Assembly: GCF_008274785.1 (NCBI RefSeq)
Contig: NZ_VTPU01000006.1
Coordinates: forward strand, 148,283 to 212,282
DNA: 64,000 bases
Direction: 5' to 3'
DNA from: Halomonas eurihalina
GTDB lineage: Bacteria > Pseudomonadota > Gammaproteobacteria > Pseudomonadales > Halomonadaceae
This document shows, piece after piece, positions 36,100 to 44,839 of this stretch. The notes under the pieces were generated by a model. That model saw nothing but the letters and a program-made list of their open reading frames with translations, did no database searches and was not told where the DNA came from. Position 1 is the first letter of the stretch; each line of letters starts with the position of its first letter. Both the position numbers and the translations under genes were made by a program.

Positions 36100-36528
36100 A
36101 TGCTGACACCGTTCCACCTCGCTGTTCAGGTGCGCGACCTGGCCGAGGCCCGACGTTTCTACGCTGAACTGCTGGGATGCGGTGAGGGTCGCTCCAGCGA
36201 CACTTGGGTCGATTTCAATCTCTACGGTCACCAGTTCGTCTGCCATCTCAATCCAGCCTTGGGTGAGTCGGGGCTCGAAGACCATCGCAACCCTGTGGAT
36301 GGGCACGGCGTTCCGGTGCCGCATTTCGGCGTGGTGCTGGAAATGGAAGATTGGGAGGCCTTGGTCGATCGTCTGACCACGGTGGGCATCCGCTTCGAGA
36401 TCGCCCCCTATGTGCGTTTTCAGGGGGAGCCTGGCGAACAGGCCACCATGTTCTTCCGGGACCCCAGCGGCAATGCCATCGAGTTCAAGGCGTTTCGGGA
36501 TATTCAGGGACAACTGTTCGCGACATAG
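36100..36528 (+). CDS. VOC superfamily (glyoxalase/extradiol dioxygenase fold) protein
   Basis: The 142-residue protein has the paired beta-alpha-beta3 modules of the VOC fold. Probable metal ligands are His6 (PFHLAVQV), the His in [11 protein letters not shown] near residue 75 and the Glu in NAIEFKAF near residue 128. The sequence [13 protein letters not shown] is typical. The substrate cannot be deduced; glyoxalase, fosfomycin-resistance and dioxygenase relatives share the fold. GGAGG precedes the ATG. Its stop codon TAG overlaps the first unit of a 15-bp minisatellite. Confidence 0.82.
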   Translation: MLTPFHLAVQVRDLAEARRFYAELLGCGEGRSSDTWVDFNLYGHQFVCHLNPALGESGLEDHRNPVDGHGVPVPHFGVVLEMEDWEALVDRLTTVGIRFEIAPYVRFQGEPGEQATMFFRDPSGNAIEFKAFRDIQGQLFAT

Positions 36529-36613
36529 CTTGTAATGACACGGCTTGTAATGACACGGCTCGTGACGACCTGGCTTTTGGTAGCATGGTTTGTGATGACA
36601 CCGCTTGCGATGG
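36528..36613 (+). repeat. Degenerate 15-bp tandem repeat (minisatellite)
   Basis: Units GCTTGTAATGACACG at 36528-36542 and 36543-36557 are identical. Further units at 36558, 36573, 36588 and a partial one at 36603 are degenerate but keep the 15-base phase. The array begins at the last base of the VOC stop codon and ends about 45 bp before the lipoprotein start. Because 15 is a multiple of 3, frames through it stay open. Confidence 0.85.
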
Positions 36614-36659
36614 TTCGGGGGCTCTGGTGCAATGTCGCTTCGTTTCTTGGGAGGCAACG

Positions 36660-37382
36660 ATGGCAATGAAATTCTGGGGGCCGCTCGCATTGGCCGCGGT
36701 CTTGGGTCTTGCCGGGTGCAGTGACGACGAAAGTGCCCCGGCGGGTGAAGAGAGCGTGTCGCAGGAAGCGGGTGCGCAACAGCAGCAAGAAACTGGGAGC
36801 GCCACCACCGAGGCAGAGGCGACACAGGGTGAGCGTGTCGCGCGTGATGCCGAGGATGGCGACGCGCCGCAGGCGGCGGGTGAAACGGCGGACGTGTCGG
36901 CTTCCGCACCGGAATCCGACACGTCGCAGGGTGATGTCGCCGAAATCGCCGATGAACCTTCGGCCATCGAACCTCCGGATGAGGGCGAGGTCCTGAATGA
37001 ATCGGAGGCCATGCCGGGCGAGACCAGCAGCGAGGACGTCGATGCCATCATCGAGGAGACCGAACGGCGCTTCGATGAAGCAAGCAAGAAAGTCGACGAG
37101 CAGTTCAAGGAAGCCGAACAAGAGACACCTGAATCGACGGTGCCGGAATCCGAGGCATCCGCGGATCTTGATGCCGCTCTCGAGTCACCGTCCGCGTTGC
37201 CTGATGACGCCACCACCCTGGAAGAGGGTAGCTCCGACCCAGAGGTCCAGGCGATCCTGGAGGAAACGGAGCGGCGTTTCGAGGAGGCCAGCAAGGAAAT
37301 CGACCAACAGTTCAAGCAGGCCGAGCGCCGGGTGCCCGACGAGATAAGCGGCTCGACCACGGAGCCGGATGAGGCGCCGTGA
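36660..37382 (+). CDS. Acidic lipoprotein with two internal repeats
   Basis: The 240-residue protein starts with a lipoprotein signal peptide (MAMKFWGPLALAAVLGLAGC, lipobox LAGC, modified Cys at residue 20). The mature part is extremely rich in Glu, Asp, Ala and Ser and probably disordered for the first ~110 residues. Two ~30-residue helical repeats follow: DAIIEETERRFDEASKKVDE near residue 127 and QAILEETERRFEEASKEIDQ near residue 198. GGGAGG precedes the ATG; the frame is open upstream through the minisatellite but without a start signal. The acidic composition fits a halophile envelope protein. No family recognised; function unknown. Confidence 0.7.
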   Translation: MAMKFWGPLALAAVLGLAGCSDDESAPAGEESVSQEAGAQQQQETGSATTEAEATQGERVARDAEDGDAPQAAGETADVSASAPESDTSQGDVAEIADEPSAIEPPDEGEVLNESEAMPGETSSEDVDAIIEETERRFDEASKKVDEQFKEAEQETPESTVPESEASADLDAALESPSALPDDATTLEEGSSDPEVQAILEETERRFEEASKEIDQQFKQAERRVPDEISGSTTEPDEAP

Positions 37383-37401
37383 CAAAAGCTGGGGCATGAA
37401 A

Positions 37402-37425
37402 AAGGCCCACCTGCGGGTGGGCCTT
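37402..37425. terminator. Bidirectional terminator between the lipoprotein gene and cspA
   Basis: AAGGCCCACC pairs with GGTGGGCCTT around TGCG, with A-rich sequence before and TT within the stem end. It lies between convergent genes. Confidence 0.88.
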
Positions 37426-37474
37426 CGGAACGATGTCGCGTCGGATGACGACGACTCCGGGTCAGAGGTCGACC

Positions 37475-37681
37475 TCAGTCGCTGATCCGGACGTTGGAGG
37501 CCTGAAGGCCTTTTTTGCCCTGAGTGACCTCGAAGGAGACCTTCTGGCCATCCTGCAGGGACTTGAAGCCTTCAGCCTGAATCTCGGAGAAGTGGACAAA
37601 GAGGTCATCGCCGCCGTCTTCCGGAGAGATGAAGCCATAGCCCTTGGTGTCGTTGAACCACTTGACAGTGCCAGTTGCCAT
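37475..37681 (-). CDS. Cold shock domain protein (CspA family)
   Basis: The 68-residue single-strand nucleic acid-binding protein has both RNP motifs: [11 protein letters not shown] (RNP1, near residue 13) and DLFVHFSEI (RNP2, near residue 27). It probably acts as an RNA chaperone. An upstream region of about 300 bp, shared with the divergent TM2 gene, leaves room for a long leader such as those that control many csp genes, but I did not identify a conserved cold-shock box. Confidence 0.95.
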   Translation of the reverse strand: MATGTVKWFNDTKGYGFISPEDGGDDLFVHFSEIQAEGFKSLQDGQKVSFEVTQGKKGLQASNVRISD

Positions 37682-37983
37682 TGTCGATTTCCTTAACTAG
37701 CTAAATGATGATGCTGGGCCGAGCGGCCATCTGCCGCGCCGTGCCCCAAATGCGTGGGCAAGACAAGAAAGAAGTGCGCACTGGGTGTATCGAAGGGATC
37801 GACGTACAACTGACGACTTTTCTACTTGCTGACCAACGCCATGGATGGTGCACCAGCACTAGGGTTGCGTCAACAGAGTGGCGCAGGGAGACTGGTACCT
37901 CCACCCCTGATCACTGTAGATTGAAAGCCTCCGGGCGTCCAGCGGCTCAGGGGGCACTGCAAGGCTGATTGAGAGACAGGCCC

Positions 37984-38409
37984 ATGAACCATACGAATAT
38001 TTCCTCGGAAGGCACGCACAGCAAGCTGATTGGTTATCTGCTCTGGTTGTTCGGCTTTCTTGGTGCCCACCGCTTCTACTACGGCAAGCCGGTCACCGGG
38101 ACGATCTGGTTCTTCACGTTCGGCTTGCTGGGTATCGGCTGGTTGATCGACCTGTTTCTGATTCCCGCCATGGATCGTCAGGCGGACCTGCGCTTCCAGG
38201 CCGGCCCGATCAACTACTCTCTGGCCTGGTTGTTGCTGACCTTCCTGGGGGTTCTGGGGATTCATCGCTTCTATCAGGAAAAGTGGCTCACCGGCATCCT
38301 TTATCTCTGTACCTTTGGGGTGTTCGGCCTTGGCGTGCTGTACGATTTCTGGACGCTCAATGACCAGATCTCCATGCGCCATACCGAGCGGGGCATCTTT
38401 GGCGGCTGA
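37984..38409 (+). CDS. TM2 domain membrane protein
   Basis: The 141-residue protein carries two TM2-type units, each with the GxHRFY signature before a pair of transmembrane helices (GAHRFYYGKPVTGTIWFF near residue 23 and GIHRFYQEKWLTGILYLC near residue 87). It ends with DFWTLNDQIS, the usual TM2 close. ATG 37984 has GAGAGA upstream. The role is unknown. The LysE gene begins 4 bp after its stop, so both are probably co-transcribed. Confidence 0.85.
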   Translation: MNHTNISSEGTHSKLIGYLLWLFGFLGAHRFYYGKPVTGTIWFFTFGLLGIGWLIDLFLIPAMDRQADLRFQAGPINYSLAWLLLTFLGVLGIHRFYQEKWLTGILYLCTFGVFGLGVLYDFWTLNDQISMRHTERGIFGG

Positions 38410-38412
38410 GGA

Positions 38413-39060
38413 ATGGCAATGTACTTCGACTCCCAGTTCTGGCCCTTTCTGGTGGCGATTACCCTGCTCAGCATCACGCCGGGAGTCGATACCCTGCTGG
38501 TCATTCGCAATACCGCCCGAGGCGGGGTTCGGGACGGCGTCCTGACCAGCCTGGCGATCTGCAGTGGACTTTTCGTGCATGCCGCTGTCTCGGCCCTGGG
38601 CATTTCGCTGATCCTGCTGCAATCGGCCTGGGCGTTCGGTGCGCTCAAGCTGGCGGGGGCGGCCTATCTGATCTGGCTGGGCATCAACAGCCTGATGGCG
38701 GCACGGCGGGGGCAGGGATTGCCGGTGGCCGGTATCGAGGAGGAAAGCCGGTCGGTGCCGGTCTGGCGCCCACTGCGGGAGGGGCTGCTGTCCAACGTCC
38801 TCAACCCTAAGACGGTGGTTTTCTACATGGCCTTCCTGCCACAGTTCATCTCACCGAGCGACCCCGCGTTCGTCAAGTCGCTGTGGTTGGCGGGGGTTCA
38901 CTTCATCGTCGCCAATCTGTGGCAGATCGGCGTGGTGTTGATGGTAGGCAGCGCCAGTCGCTGGCTGGCGAGCCCGGCCTTCTCGCGCTGGTTGAACGGC
39001 GTGACCGGCGGCGTGCTGATCGGGTTCGGCGTCAAGCTCGCCTTGACGAGGAGTCCCTAA
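38413..39060 (+). CDS. LysE/RhtB family exporter
   Basis: The 215-residue inner-membrane protein has the LysE pattern: ITPGVDTLLVIRNTARGG near residues 19-36 and LSNVLNPKTVVFYMAFLPQF near residue 128, with about six hydrophobic segments. It should export an amino acid or a related compound; the substrate is not identifiable. The start follows the TM2 stop by a few bases with GAGGAATGGCA as a weak site. Confidence 0.88.
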   Translation: MAMYFDSQFWPFLVAITLLSITPGVDTLLVIRNTARGGVRDGVLTSLAICSGLFVHAAVSALGISLILLQSAWAFGALKLAGAAYLIWLGINSLMAARRGQGLPVAGIEEESRSVPVWRPLREGLLSNVLNPKTVVFYMAFLPQFISPSDPAFVKSLWLAGVHFIVANLWQIGVVLMVGSASRWLASPAFSRWLNGVTGGVLIGFGVKLALTRSP

Positions 39061-39133
39061 GAACCACGGGCTACGAGCTGCGAGCTACGAACCCCAGCTC
39101 TTGCGCTAGCTCGAGTTCGGGGACAGTCTGCTC

Positions 39134-39189
39134 GCCTCTCGCCTCTCGCCTCTCGCCTCTCGCCTCTCGCCTCTCGCCTCTCGCCTCTC
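39134..39189. repeat. Eight tandem copies of a 7-bp repeat
   Basis: GCCTCTC is repeated eight times without interruption, directly after the 3' end of the slt gene (minus strand). A palindromic, AGCTACGA-rich stretch (39070-39110) lies on the LysE side. Both fill the space between the two convergent genes. No terminator of the usual form is visible, so the repeats may be the only structure at the ends of both transcripts. Confidence 0.95.
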
Positions 39190-39191
39190 GC

Positions 39192-41138
39192 TCAATTCCT
39201 CGCCAGCAGCGATCCGTCATACCGTCCTTGCCGCTCCGTGGGGGTGAGCAGGGCGACACCGCGGGTGTCTCCGCCCTGGGCGAGGCTTTCGAAGATCACG
39301 CGATAGGTCATCACGGCCTGGACGTAATGCCGGGTTTCGCGGAACGGGATGCTTTCGACGAAGAGATCGAAGGCCTGGGGAGCATTGCGCAGCCAGCGGT
39401 CGACGCGGTGCGGGCCGGCATTGTAGGCCGCGGTGGCGGCCAGGCGATTGCCTCGGTAGCGATCAAGCATCTCGTCGATGTAGGTACTGCCCAGACGGAT
39501 GTTGAGGGCCGGGTCGAGCACGCCGTAGGGGCCGGGGTCCGACAAGCCCAACTGGCGGCTGACATTGGCCGCGGTGCCCGGCATCAGTTGCATCAGTCCC
39601 CGGGCACCGGCTGGCGACAAGGCTTCGGGGTTGTAGGCACTCTCGCGGCGAGCAATGCCCATCAGCAGATAAGGGTCGACGCCGATGCGCTCTCCCCAGT
39701 GCATGAACTGTTCGCGATAGGCCTCGGGGAAACGCCATGGCAGTGCGTCCCACAGTTGGGCGGCGATGGTGGTCTGTACCAGGCGTGCATGCCAGCCGCG
39801 CTGATGAGCGTAATCGGCCAGGGCGCGCGCTTCCTCGGTCGAGGCGCGGGCCGCGGCGGCGTACCACTCGCTGCTGGCCAGGCCGGGTTCGTCGATGCGC
39901 AGCAGGGCCTCGGTGCGGCGTACTACTGGCGAATTGGCGACACGCTGGCGTACTGCCGGGTCGACCTGGGTGGAGGACATATCGAGGGCATAGGGCTGGC
40001 CCAGGTGGTCGGCGGCGGCAAAACCATAGAAATCTCGCTCAGTGGCGGCGCGGGAATAGGCGGAGCGGGCCGTGGCGTCGTCGCCGAGCTGTTCGTAGGC
40101 GCGTGCCAGCCAGTACTGCCAGCGTGCCTTGTCGCGCTGCTCCGCCGTCATCCTGTCGATCCAGCCGATCACGCCATGCCAGTCACGATCTTCCAGCGCG
40201 ACCCGGGTACGCAATACCAGCAGGTCGTCGTCGGCCAGGCGCGACATGGCTTCATCTGCCCAGGCCCGGTTCTGACGGATATCGCGAACCAGCGAATAGA
40301 AGACCAGGTCGTGTTCGATCGAGCGCCGATGCGCCTCGTTGATCGACAGATGTGGCGACACCTTGCGCCAGGCTTCCAGGGCGGCCTCGGTATCGGCGCG
40401 CGTGAAGCCGTGCATGGCGGCCTCGAACAGCGCGCCACTGCCTTGGCAGCCGGGGCCGATGCAGGTCGGTATCGTGGTGATGGCAGCGTAGTCGGCTTGC
40501 AGGCGGCCCATGGCGGCCTTGCCGTCGCCCCAGTCTGGACCGAGCAGGCGGCCCAGATACTTGGTGAGCCCCGTTTCTCCGTTGCGCCAGGCCAGCATCA
40601 TGCGTGCCCAGATTTCCTGGGCGCCGATCTCGCCGCGGGCGCGCAGTGTGTTGAACAGCGGGTCGCAGGCGTCCGGCTGGGAATGGCCTTCGTGCCACAA
40701 CTCGCGTCCGCCTTCCGCCGCTTTTGTGGGTGCGCTATCAAGCAGGGCGGTATAATAGTGACATTGGCGCTCGGTGCTGCCGGGTACGCCGTCGGCCACC
40801 GCCAGGAGATCGCTGTAGCGTCCGGCCTTGCCATAGGCCGAGATGGCCTGGCCACGCATCCAGCCCGACAGTGGCGAGTCCTCATGCGTATTGATGAAGT
40901 GCAGCACGCGATCGGGACCGGCCTGGGGGAGGCGCGCCTTGAGGCGGTGATAATCGACGTAGCCGGCCAGCACGTGGTGCTCGATGGCGGTCTGGTCGAT
41001 GGCGTGCCAGCGCTGATCGCGTGCCGCCTGTAGGGCGTCGTGCATGGCACGGTCATCGCCTGAAGCGGCCATCGGCAGCCATAGCAGGGCGGTGGTCAGC
41101 AAGGCTTTCCAGGAGGCGAAGGGCGGGGTCCGGAGCAT
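39192..41138 (-). CDS. Soluble lytic murein transglycosylase (Slt70-like)
   Basis: The 648-residue periplasmic enzyme cleaves the glycan strand of peptidoglycan with formation of 1,6-anhydro ends. It has a signal peptide (WKALLTTALLWLPMAASG), a long alpha-superhelical U/L domain and a C-terminal SLT lysozyme-like domain. The SLT domain shows the catalytic Glu in MGIARRESAYNPEALSPAGA near residue 510, GLMQLMPGTA, and AAYNAGPHRVDRWL near residue 590. I prefer ATG 41138 because GAGAG lies about 7 bases upstream and the signal peptide then begins at once; ATG 41165 would add nine residues. Confidence 0.9.
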   Translation of the reverse strand: MLRTPPFASWKALLTTALLWLPMAASGDDRAMHDALQAARDQRWHAIDQTAIEHHVLAGYVDYHRLKARLPQAGPDRVLHFINTHEDSPLSGWMRGQAISAYGKAGRYSDLLAVADGVPGSTERQCHYYTALLDSAPTKAAEGGRELWHEGHSQPDACDPLFNTLRARGEIGAQEIWARMMLAWRNGETGLTKYLGRLLGPDWGDGKAAMGRLQADYAAITTIPTCIGPGCQGSGALFEAAMHGFTRADTEAALEAWRKVSPHLSINEAHRRSIEHDLVFYSLVRDIRQNRAWADEAMSRLADDDLLVLRTRVALEDRDWHGVIGWIDRMTAEQRDKARWQYWLARAYEQLGDDATARSAYSRAATERDFYGFAAADHLGQPYALDMSSTQVDPAVRQRVANSPVVRRTEALLRIDEPGLASSEWYAAAARASTEEARALADYAHQRGWHARLVQTTIAAQLWDALPWRFPEAYREQFMHWGERIGVDPYLLMGIARRESAYNPEALSPAGARGLMQLMPGTAANVSRQLGLSDPGPYGVLDPALNIRLGSTYIDEMLDRYRGNRLAATAAYNAGPHRVDRWLRNAPQAFDLFVESIPFRETRHYVQAVMTYRVIFESLAQGGDTRGVALLTPTERQGRYDGSLLARN

Positions 41139-41285
41139 CGGGGTCTCTCGTTGGTTCGCCGGCATGAGCCGAAGGTGAATGAAACAGACGATGTTTGCTC
41201 TGTGTCGATGTCGTCGACAAGACCGGGGCGTTCCGGTGAGGATATCCTATCGTCTGGAAGTGTGCTGCGTCCTCAGGAGATCATG

Positions 41286-41615
41286 ATGGCTCGATTCAAA
41301 GGATTGTCGTTGTTCCAGCGCTTGAGGCACCGCTCTCGAGTCTTGGGTCGGATGCGACGAGCCCTGACGCTGTTCGCTCCGATGCTAGTCGACGTGGTGC
41401 GTGGCCGCTACCGCCCCGTGCCCTGGTCGGCGATGGGTTGGATGCTGTTGGCGCTGGCCTATCTGGTGTCACCGCTGGATTTGATTCCTGATTTCGTGAT
41501 GCTGCTGGGCCTGGCCGACGATGTGGTCGTGGTCGGCTGGCTGCTGACGAAGGTTGACCGCGCACTCGAGGATTATCGGCTCTGGAAGGAGGGCGGAAAT
41601 GTCGAGCGAGTGTAA
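41286..41615 (+). CDS. DUF1232 (YkvA-type) membrane protein
   Basis: The 109-residue protein carries the DUF1232 core VSPLDLIPDFVMLLGLADDVVV near residue 62 between a basic N-terminal region and a charged C-terminus. It has one or two hydrophobic segments, so it is probably membrane-bound. ATG 41286 gives a better distance to AGGAGA (41275-41280) than ATG 41283. Function is unknown; some relatives are linked to envelope or ion stress. Confidence 0.82.
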   Translation: MARFKGLSLFQRLRHRSRVLGRMRRALTLFAPMLVDVVRGRYRPVPWSAMGWMLLALAYLVSPLDLIPDFVMLLGLADDVVVVGWLLTKVDRALEDYRLWKEGGNVERV

Positions 41616-41680
41616 CGCATTGGCAGACGGGAGCTGAGTGCGCTAGGTTTGATCAAACGTTTGTTTGTTGTGGGTCCGCC

Positions 41681-42175
41681 ATGTCTTCCGATACTCCCGA
41701 CGCCGCCGCCTGGCGGCGCGCGATCACACGCTTCGTCACGGTGATTCCCCACACGCGAGGGTTCGCTCTGACGGTGCTCGAGGCGGGGCCCGAAAGGGTG
41801 TTGCTGCGCCTGCCCTGGGACGACGACCTGCTCGGCGACTCGACGCGTGGCCTGCTGCATGGCGGTGTGGCGACCATGCTGCTGGATACGGCCTGCGGCT
41901 CGGCGGTGCTGCCGGCATTGCCCGAGCCTGAGGTGTGTCCGACCCTCGACCTGCGAGTCGACCATTATCGCCCCGGTGTGGCGGAGCAGGATCTGTATGT
42001 CGAGGCCCGGGTGGTTTCGGTTACCGCCTCGGTGGTGTTCACCGAGGGGCGGCTGTGGCAATGCGCTGAACGGCCGATCGCGCGGGGAATCGCCAATTTC
42101 ATGCGGCTCGGGGCGCGCAATACGCCGCCGGGATTCAAGCAGGCCCTGTTCGCGGCGGAGCACGACCATGACTGA
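41681..42175 (+). CDS. PaaI-type hotdog thioesterase, first of a tandem pair
   Basis: The 164-residue hotdog-fold protein has the PaaI pattern: LLHGGVATMLLDTACGSAV near residue 62 and the beta strand LDLRVDHYRPG near residue 90. It probably hydrolyses an acyl-CoA thioester; the acyl group is unknown. It overlaps the next gene, also a hotdog protein, by 8 bp, so they are co-translated and may form a hetero-oligomer. Confidence 0.82.
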   Translation: MSSDTPDAAAWRRAITRFVTVIPHTRGFALTVLEAGPERVLLRLPWDDDLLGDSTRGLLHGGVATMLLDTACGSAVLPALPEPEVCPTLDLRVDHYRPGVAEQDLYVEARVVSVTASVVFTEGRLWQCAERPIARGIANFMRLGARNTPPGFKQALFAAEHDHD

Positions 42176-42632
42176 CCAGGATATTGAATGGCTGGCGCGT
42201 ACTCGGCAGCGGGGCGATGTGGCGGCCTGGCTGGAGCGGATTCCCTATGCTCGCCGGATTGGTGTGTCGGCCGACACCGCGGCGGATGGCGATGGCTTGT
42301 TGTTTCGTCTGGCGCCGCGCGAGGACAACATCGGCAACGTGCTGTTACCGGCCCTGCATGGCGGTGTGGTCGCGGCCTTCATGGAGACTGCCGCGACCCT
42401 GGATTTGATGCTGGCCACACGCGAGCCGCGTTTGCCGCGCGTCGTCGATGTCTCCATCGATTATCTGCGTACGGCCAGGGTGGTGCCGACGCTGGCGCGT
42501 TGCGAGTTGCTGCGCGAGGGGCGGCGCATGGCCAATGTGCGGGTCTGGGCCTGGCAGGAGGAAGAGGCCGCCCCGGTCGCCACCGCGCGGCTGCATTTCG
42601 CATTGGGTGGAGTGACGACACAAGACGCTTGA
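42168..42632 (+). CDS. PaaI-type hotdog thioesterase, second of a tandem pair
   Basis: The 154-residue hotdog-fold protein shows [19 protein letters not shown] near residue 63 and [13 protein letters not shown] near residue 90. It is clearly related to, but strongly diverged from, its upstream neighbour. ATG 42168 is chosen because it overlaps the preceding stop (ATGACTGA arrangement); the open frame further upstream lies inside the first gene. It probably acts on acyl-CoA, alone or with its neighbour. Confidence 0.82.
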   Translation: MTDQDIEWLARTRQRGDVAAWLERIPYARRIGVSADTAADGDGLLFRLAPREDNIGNVLLPALHGGVVAAFMETAATLDLMLATREPRLPRVVDVSIDYLRTARVVPTLARCELLREGRRMANVRVWAWQEEEAAPVATARLHFALGGVTTQDA

Positions 42633-42726
42633 AAAACGTGTAGCGGGCCCCATATCGACGACAGCTATCCACTGGTGGCCGTTGCCACCGCCACCACTGT
42701 CATGTCGAGAAAGGGGTCCGAGATCG

Positions 42727-44631
42727 ATGACCACTGCCACCCATGAGGAAACCCTTGGCTTCCAGACCGAAGTCAAGCAACTGCTGCACCTGATGATTCA
42801 CTCCCTGTACTCCAACAGGGAGATCTTCCTGCGTGAGCTGATCTCCAACGCCGCCGATGCCTGCGACAAGCTGCGCTACGAGGCGCTGGACAACGACGCC
42901 ATCTTCGAGGGCGACAGCGAGCTGCGCATCGAGATCGAGCATGACCAGGATGCCGGTACCATCACGCTGCGTGACAACGGCATCGGCATGAGCCGCGATG
43001 AGGTGATCGAAAACCTCGGTACCATTGCCCGCAGTGGCACGTCCGAATTTCTCAAGCAGCTGTCCGGTGAGCAACAGAAGGACGCCAATCTGATTGGCCA
43101 GTTCGGCGTTGGCTTCTACTCCGGTTTCATCGTCGCTGATGACATCACGGTGCGTACCCGCAAGGCGGGCACTGACGCGAGCGACGGTGTCGAGTGGCGC
43201 TCCCGGGGCGAGGGCGAATTCAGCGTGGCGGATATCGAGCTCGAGCGCCATGGCACCGAGATCGTGCTGCACCTCAAGGAGGATGCCCGCGAATTCGCCG
43301 ATGATTTCCGACTTCAGAGCCTGGTGCGCAAGTACTCCGATCACATCGACGTGCCGGTGCGCATGCCCAAGGTCGAGAAGGCCCGTGATGAAGAGGGCAA
43401 CGAGATCGAGGGTAGTGAGACCACGACCTGGGAGACCGTCAACGAGGCCACCGCACTCTGGGTTCGGCCCAAGTCGGAGATCAATGACGAGGAGTACAAG
43501 GCCTTCTACAAGCATGTGGCTCATGACTTCTCCGACCCGCTGGCCTGGAGCCACAACAAGGTCGAGGGCAAGCTCGAGTACACCAGCCTGCTGTTCGTGC
43601 CGGGTCGCGCGCCCTTTGACCTGTATGAGCGCGATGGTGCCCGCGGCGTGAAGCTCTATGTGCAGCGCGTCTTCATCATGGACGACGCCGAGCAGTTCCT
43701 GCCGCTGTACCTGCGCTTCGTCAAGGGTGTGCTGGATACGCGCGACCTGTCGCTCAACGTCTCCCGCGAGCTGCTCCAGCAAGACCCGCAGGTCGACAAG
43801 ATCAAGTCGGCACTGACCAAGCGTTCCCTGGACATGCTCAAGAAGCTGGCCAAGGATAACGACGCCTATCAGACGTTCTGGAATACCTTCGGCAGCGTGC
43901 TCAAGGAAGGTCCGGCGGAGGATCATGCCAATCGCGAGAAAATCGCCGGCCTGCTGCGCTTCTCCTCCACCCATACCGACAGTGCCACCCAGGATCAGTC
44001 ACTGGCTGATTACATCGGGCGCATGAAGGAAGGTCAGGAGAAGATCTACTACATCGTTGCCGATGGCTTCAACGCGACCAAGAACAGCCCGCACCTGGAA
44101 ATCTTCCGCAAGAAGGGTATCGAGGTCCTGCTGCTCCACGATCGCATCGATGAGTGGCTGATGAGCCATCTCACCGAGTTCGAGGGCAAGGCCTTCGTCG
44201 ATGTGGCCAAGGGCGATCTCGATCTCGGCGAGGTCGAGGACGAGGAAGAGAAGAAAGCCCAGGAAGAGACCGCCAAGGCCAAGGAAGATCTGGTCAAGCG
44301 CGTCAAGGAGGCGCTGGGCGAAACGGTCCAGGAGGTCAAGGTGACCCATCGCCTCACCGACTCCCCGGCCTGTGTGGTGCTGCCCGAGCACGAAATGGGC
44401 TACCAAATGCGTCGCATCATGGAAGCTGCCGGCCAGCCGCTGCCCGAGGTCAAGCCGATCCTCGAGCTCAATCCCGAGCATGCCCTGGTAGCCCGACTCG
44501 AGTCGGCCGAGGGCGAAGGCTTCGAGGACCTGGCGCGGATCCTGCTCGACCAGGCGGTCATCGCCGAGGGCGGCCACCTTGACGACCCGGCAGCTTACGT
44601 CAAGCGGCTCAATACGTTGCTGAGTGCTTGA
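42727..44631 (+). CDS. htpG: Molecular chaperone HtpG (Hsp90)
   Basis: The 634-residue ATP-dependent chaperone has the GHKL ATPase motifs: [14 protein letters not shown] near residue 36, [13 protein letters not shown] near residue 80 and [13 protein letters not shown] near residue 121. The middle domain has the [12 protein letters not shown] segment and the C-terminal dimerisation domain is complete. ATG 42727 gives the usual HtpG start ([19 protein letters not shown]). A hairpin follows the gene. Confidence 0.97.
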   Translation: MTTATHEETLGFQTEVKQLLHLMIHSLYSNREIFLRELISNAADACDKLRYEALDNDAIFEGDSELRIEIEHDQDAGTITLRDNGIGMSRDEVIENLGTIARSGTSEFLKQLSGEQQKDANLIGQFGVGFYSGFIVADDITVRTRKAGTDASDGVEWRSRGEGEFSVADIELERHGTEIVLHLKEDAREFADDFRLQSLVRKYSDHIDVPVRMPKVEKARDEEGNEIEGSETTTWETVNEATALWVRPKSEINDEEYKAFYKHVAHDFSDPLAWSHNKVEGKLEYTSLLFVPGRAPFDLYERDGARGVKLYVQRVFIMDDAEQFLPLYLRFVKGVLDTRDLSLNVSRELLQQDPQVDKIKSALTKRSLDMLKKLAKDNDAYQTFWNTFGSVLKEGPAEDHANREKIAGLLRFSSTHTDSATQDQSLADYIGRMKEGQEKIYYIVADGFNATKNSPHLEIFRKKGIEVLLLHDRIDEWLMSHLTEFEGKAFVDVAKGDLDLGEVEDEEEKKAQEETAKAKEDLVKRVKEALGETVQEVKVTHRLTDSPACVVLPEHEMGYQMRRIMEAAGQPLPEVKPILELNPEHALVARLESAEGEGFEDLARILLDQAVIAEGGHLDDPAAYVKRLNTLLSA

Positions 44632-44666
44632 CGTAGACGTCAAGTCGAAAAAACTTCGGTAACACG

Positions 44667-44692
44667 CACGACCCCGCCAAGGCGGGGTCGTG
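44667..44692 (+). terminator. Hairpin after htpG
   Basis: CACGACCCCGCC pairs with GGCGGGGTCGTG around a very short loop. No T-run follows, but the stem is strong and placed 35 bp after the stop. Confidence 0.75.
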
Positions 44693-44839
44693 TCGTGTCT
44701 GGGCGGTGGTTCGACCGGCCCTTCAGGAACGTCGTCGACGATGGCATCGACGTCATCGCCTTGAGAAAGGATCCCGTCTCAGGTAATGATAGCCGGCTCG
44801 AGTCGTGAATAACGATAAACCTGAAAGGGGAGATCCAAC

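Noticed and set aside
39134..39189. Possible CRISPR array
   Set aside because: The units are 7 bp, contiguous and without spacers, and no cas gene is near.
38883..41033. 716-codon plus-strand frame over slt
   Set aside because: It opposes the clearly identified lytic transglycosylase and begins inside the LysE gene in another frame.
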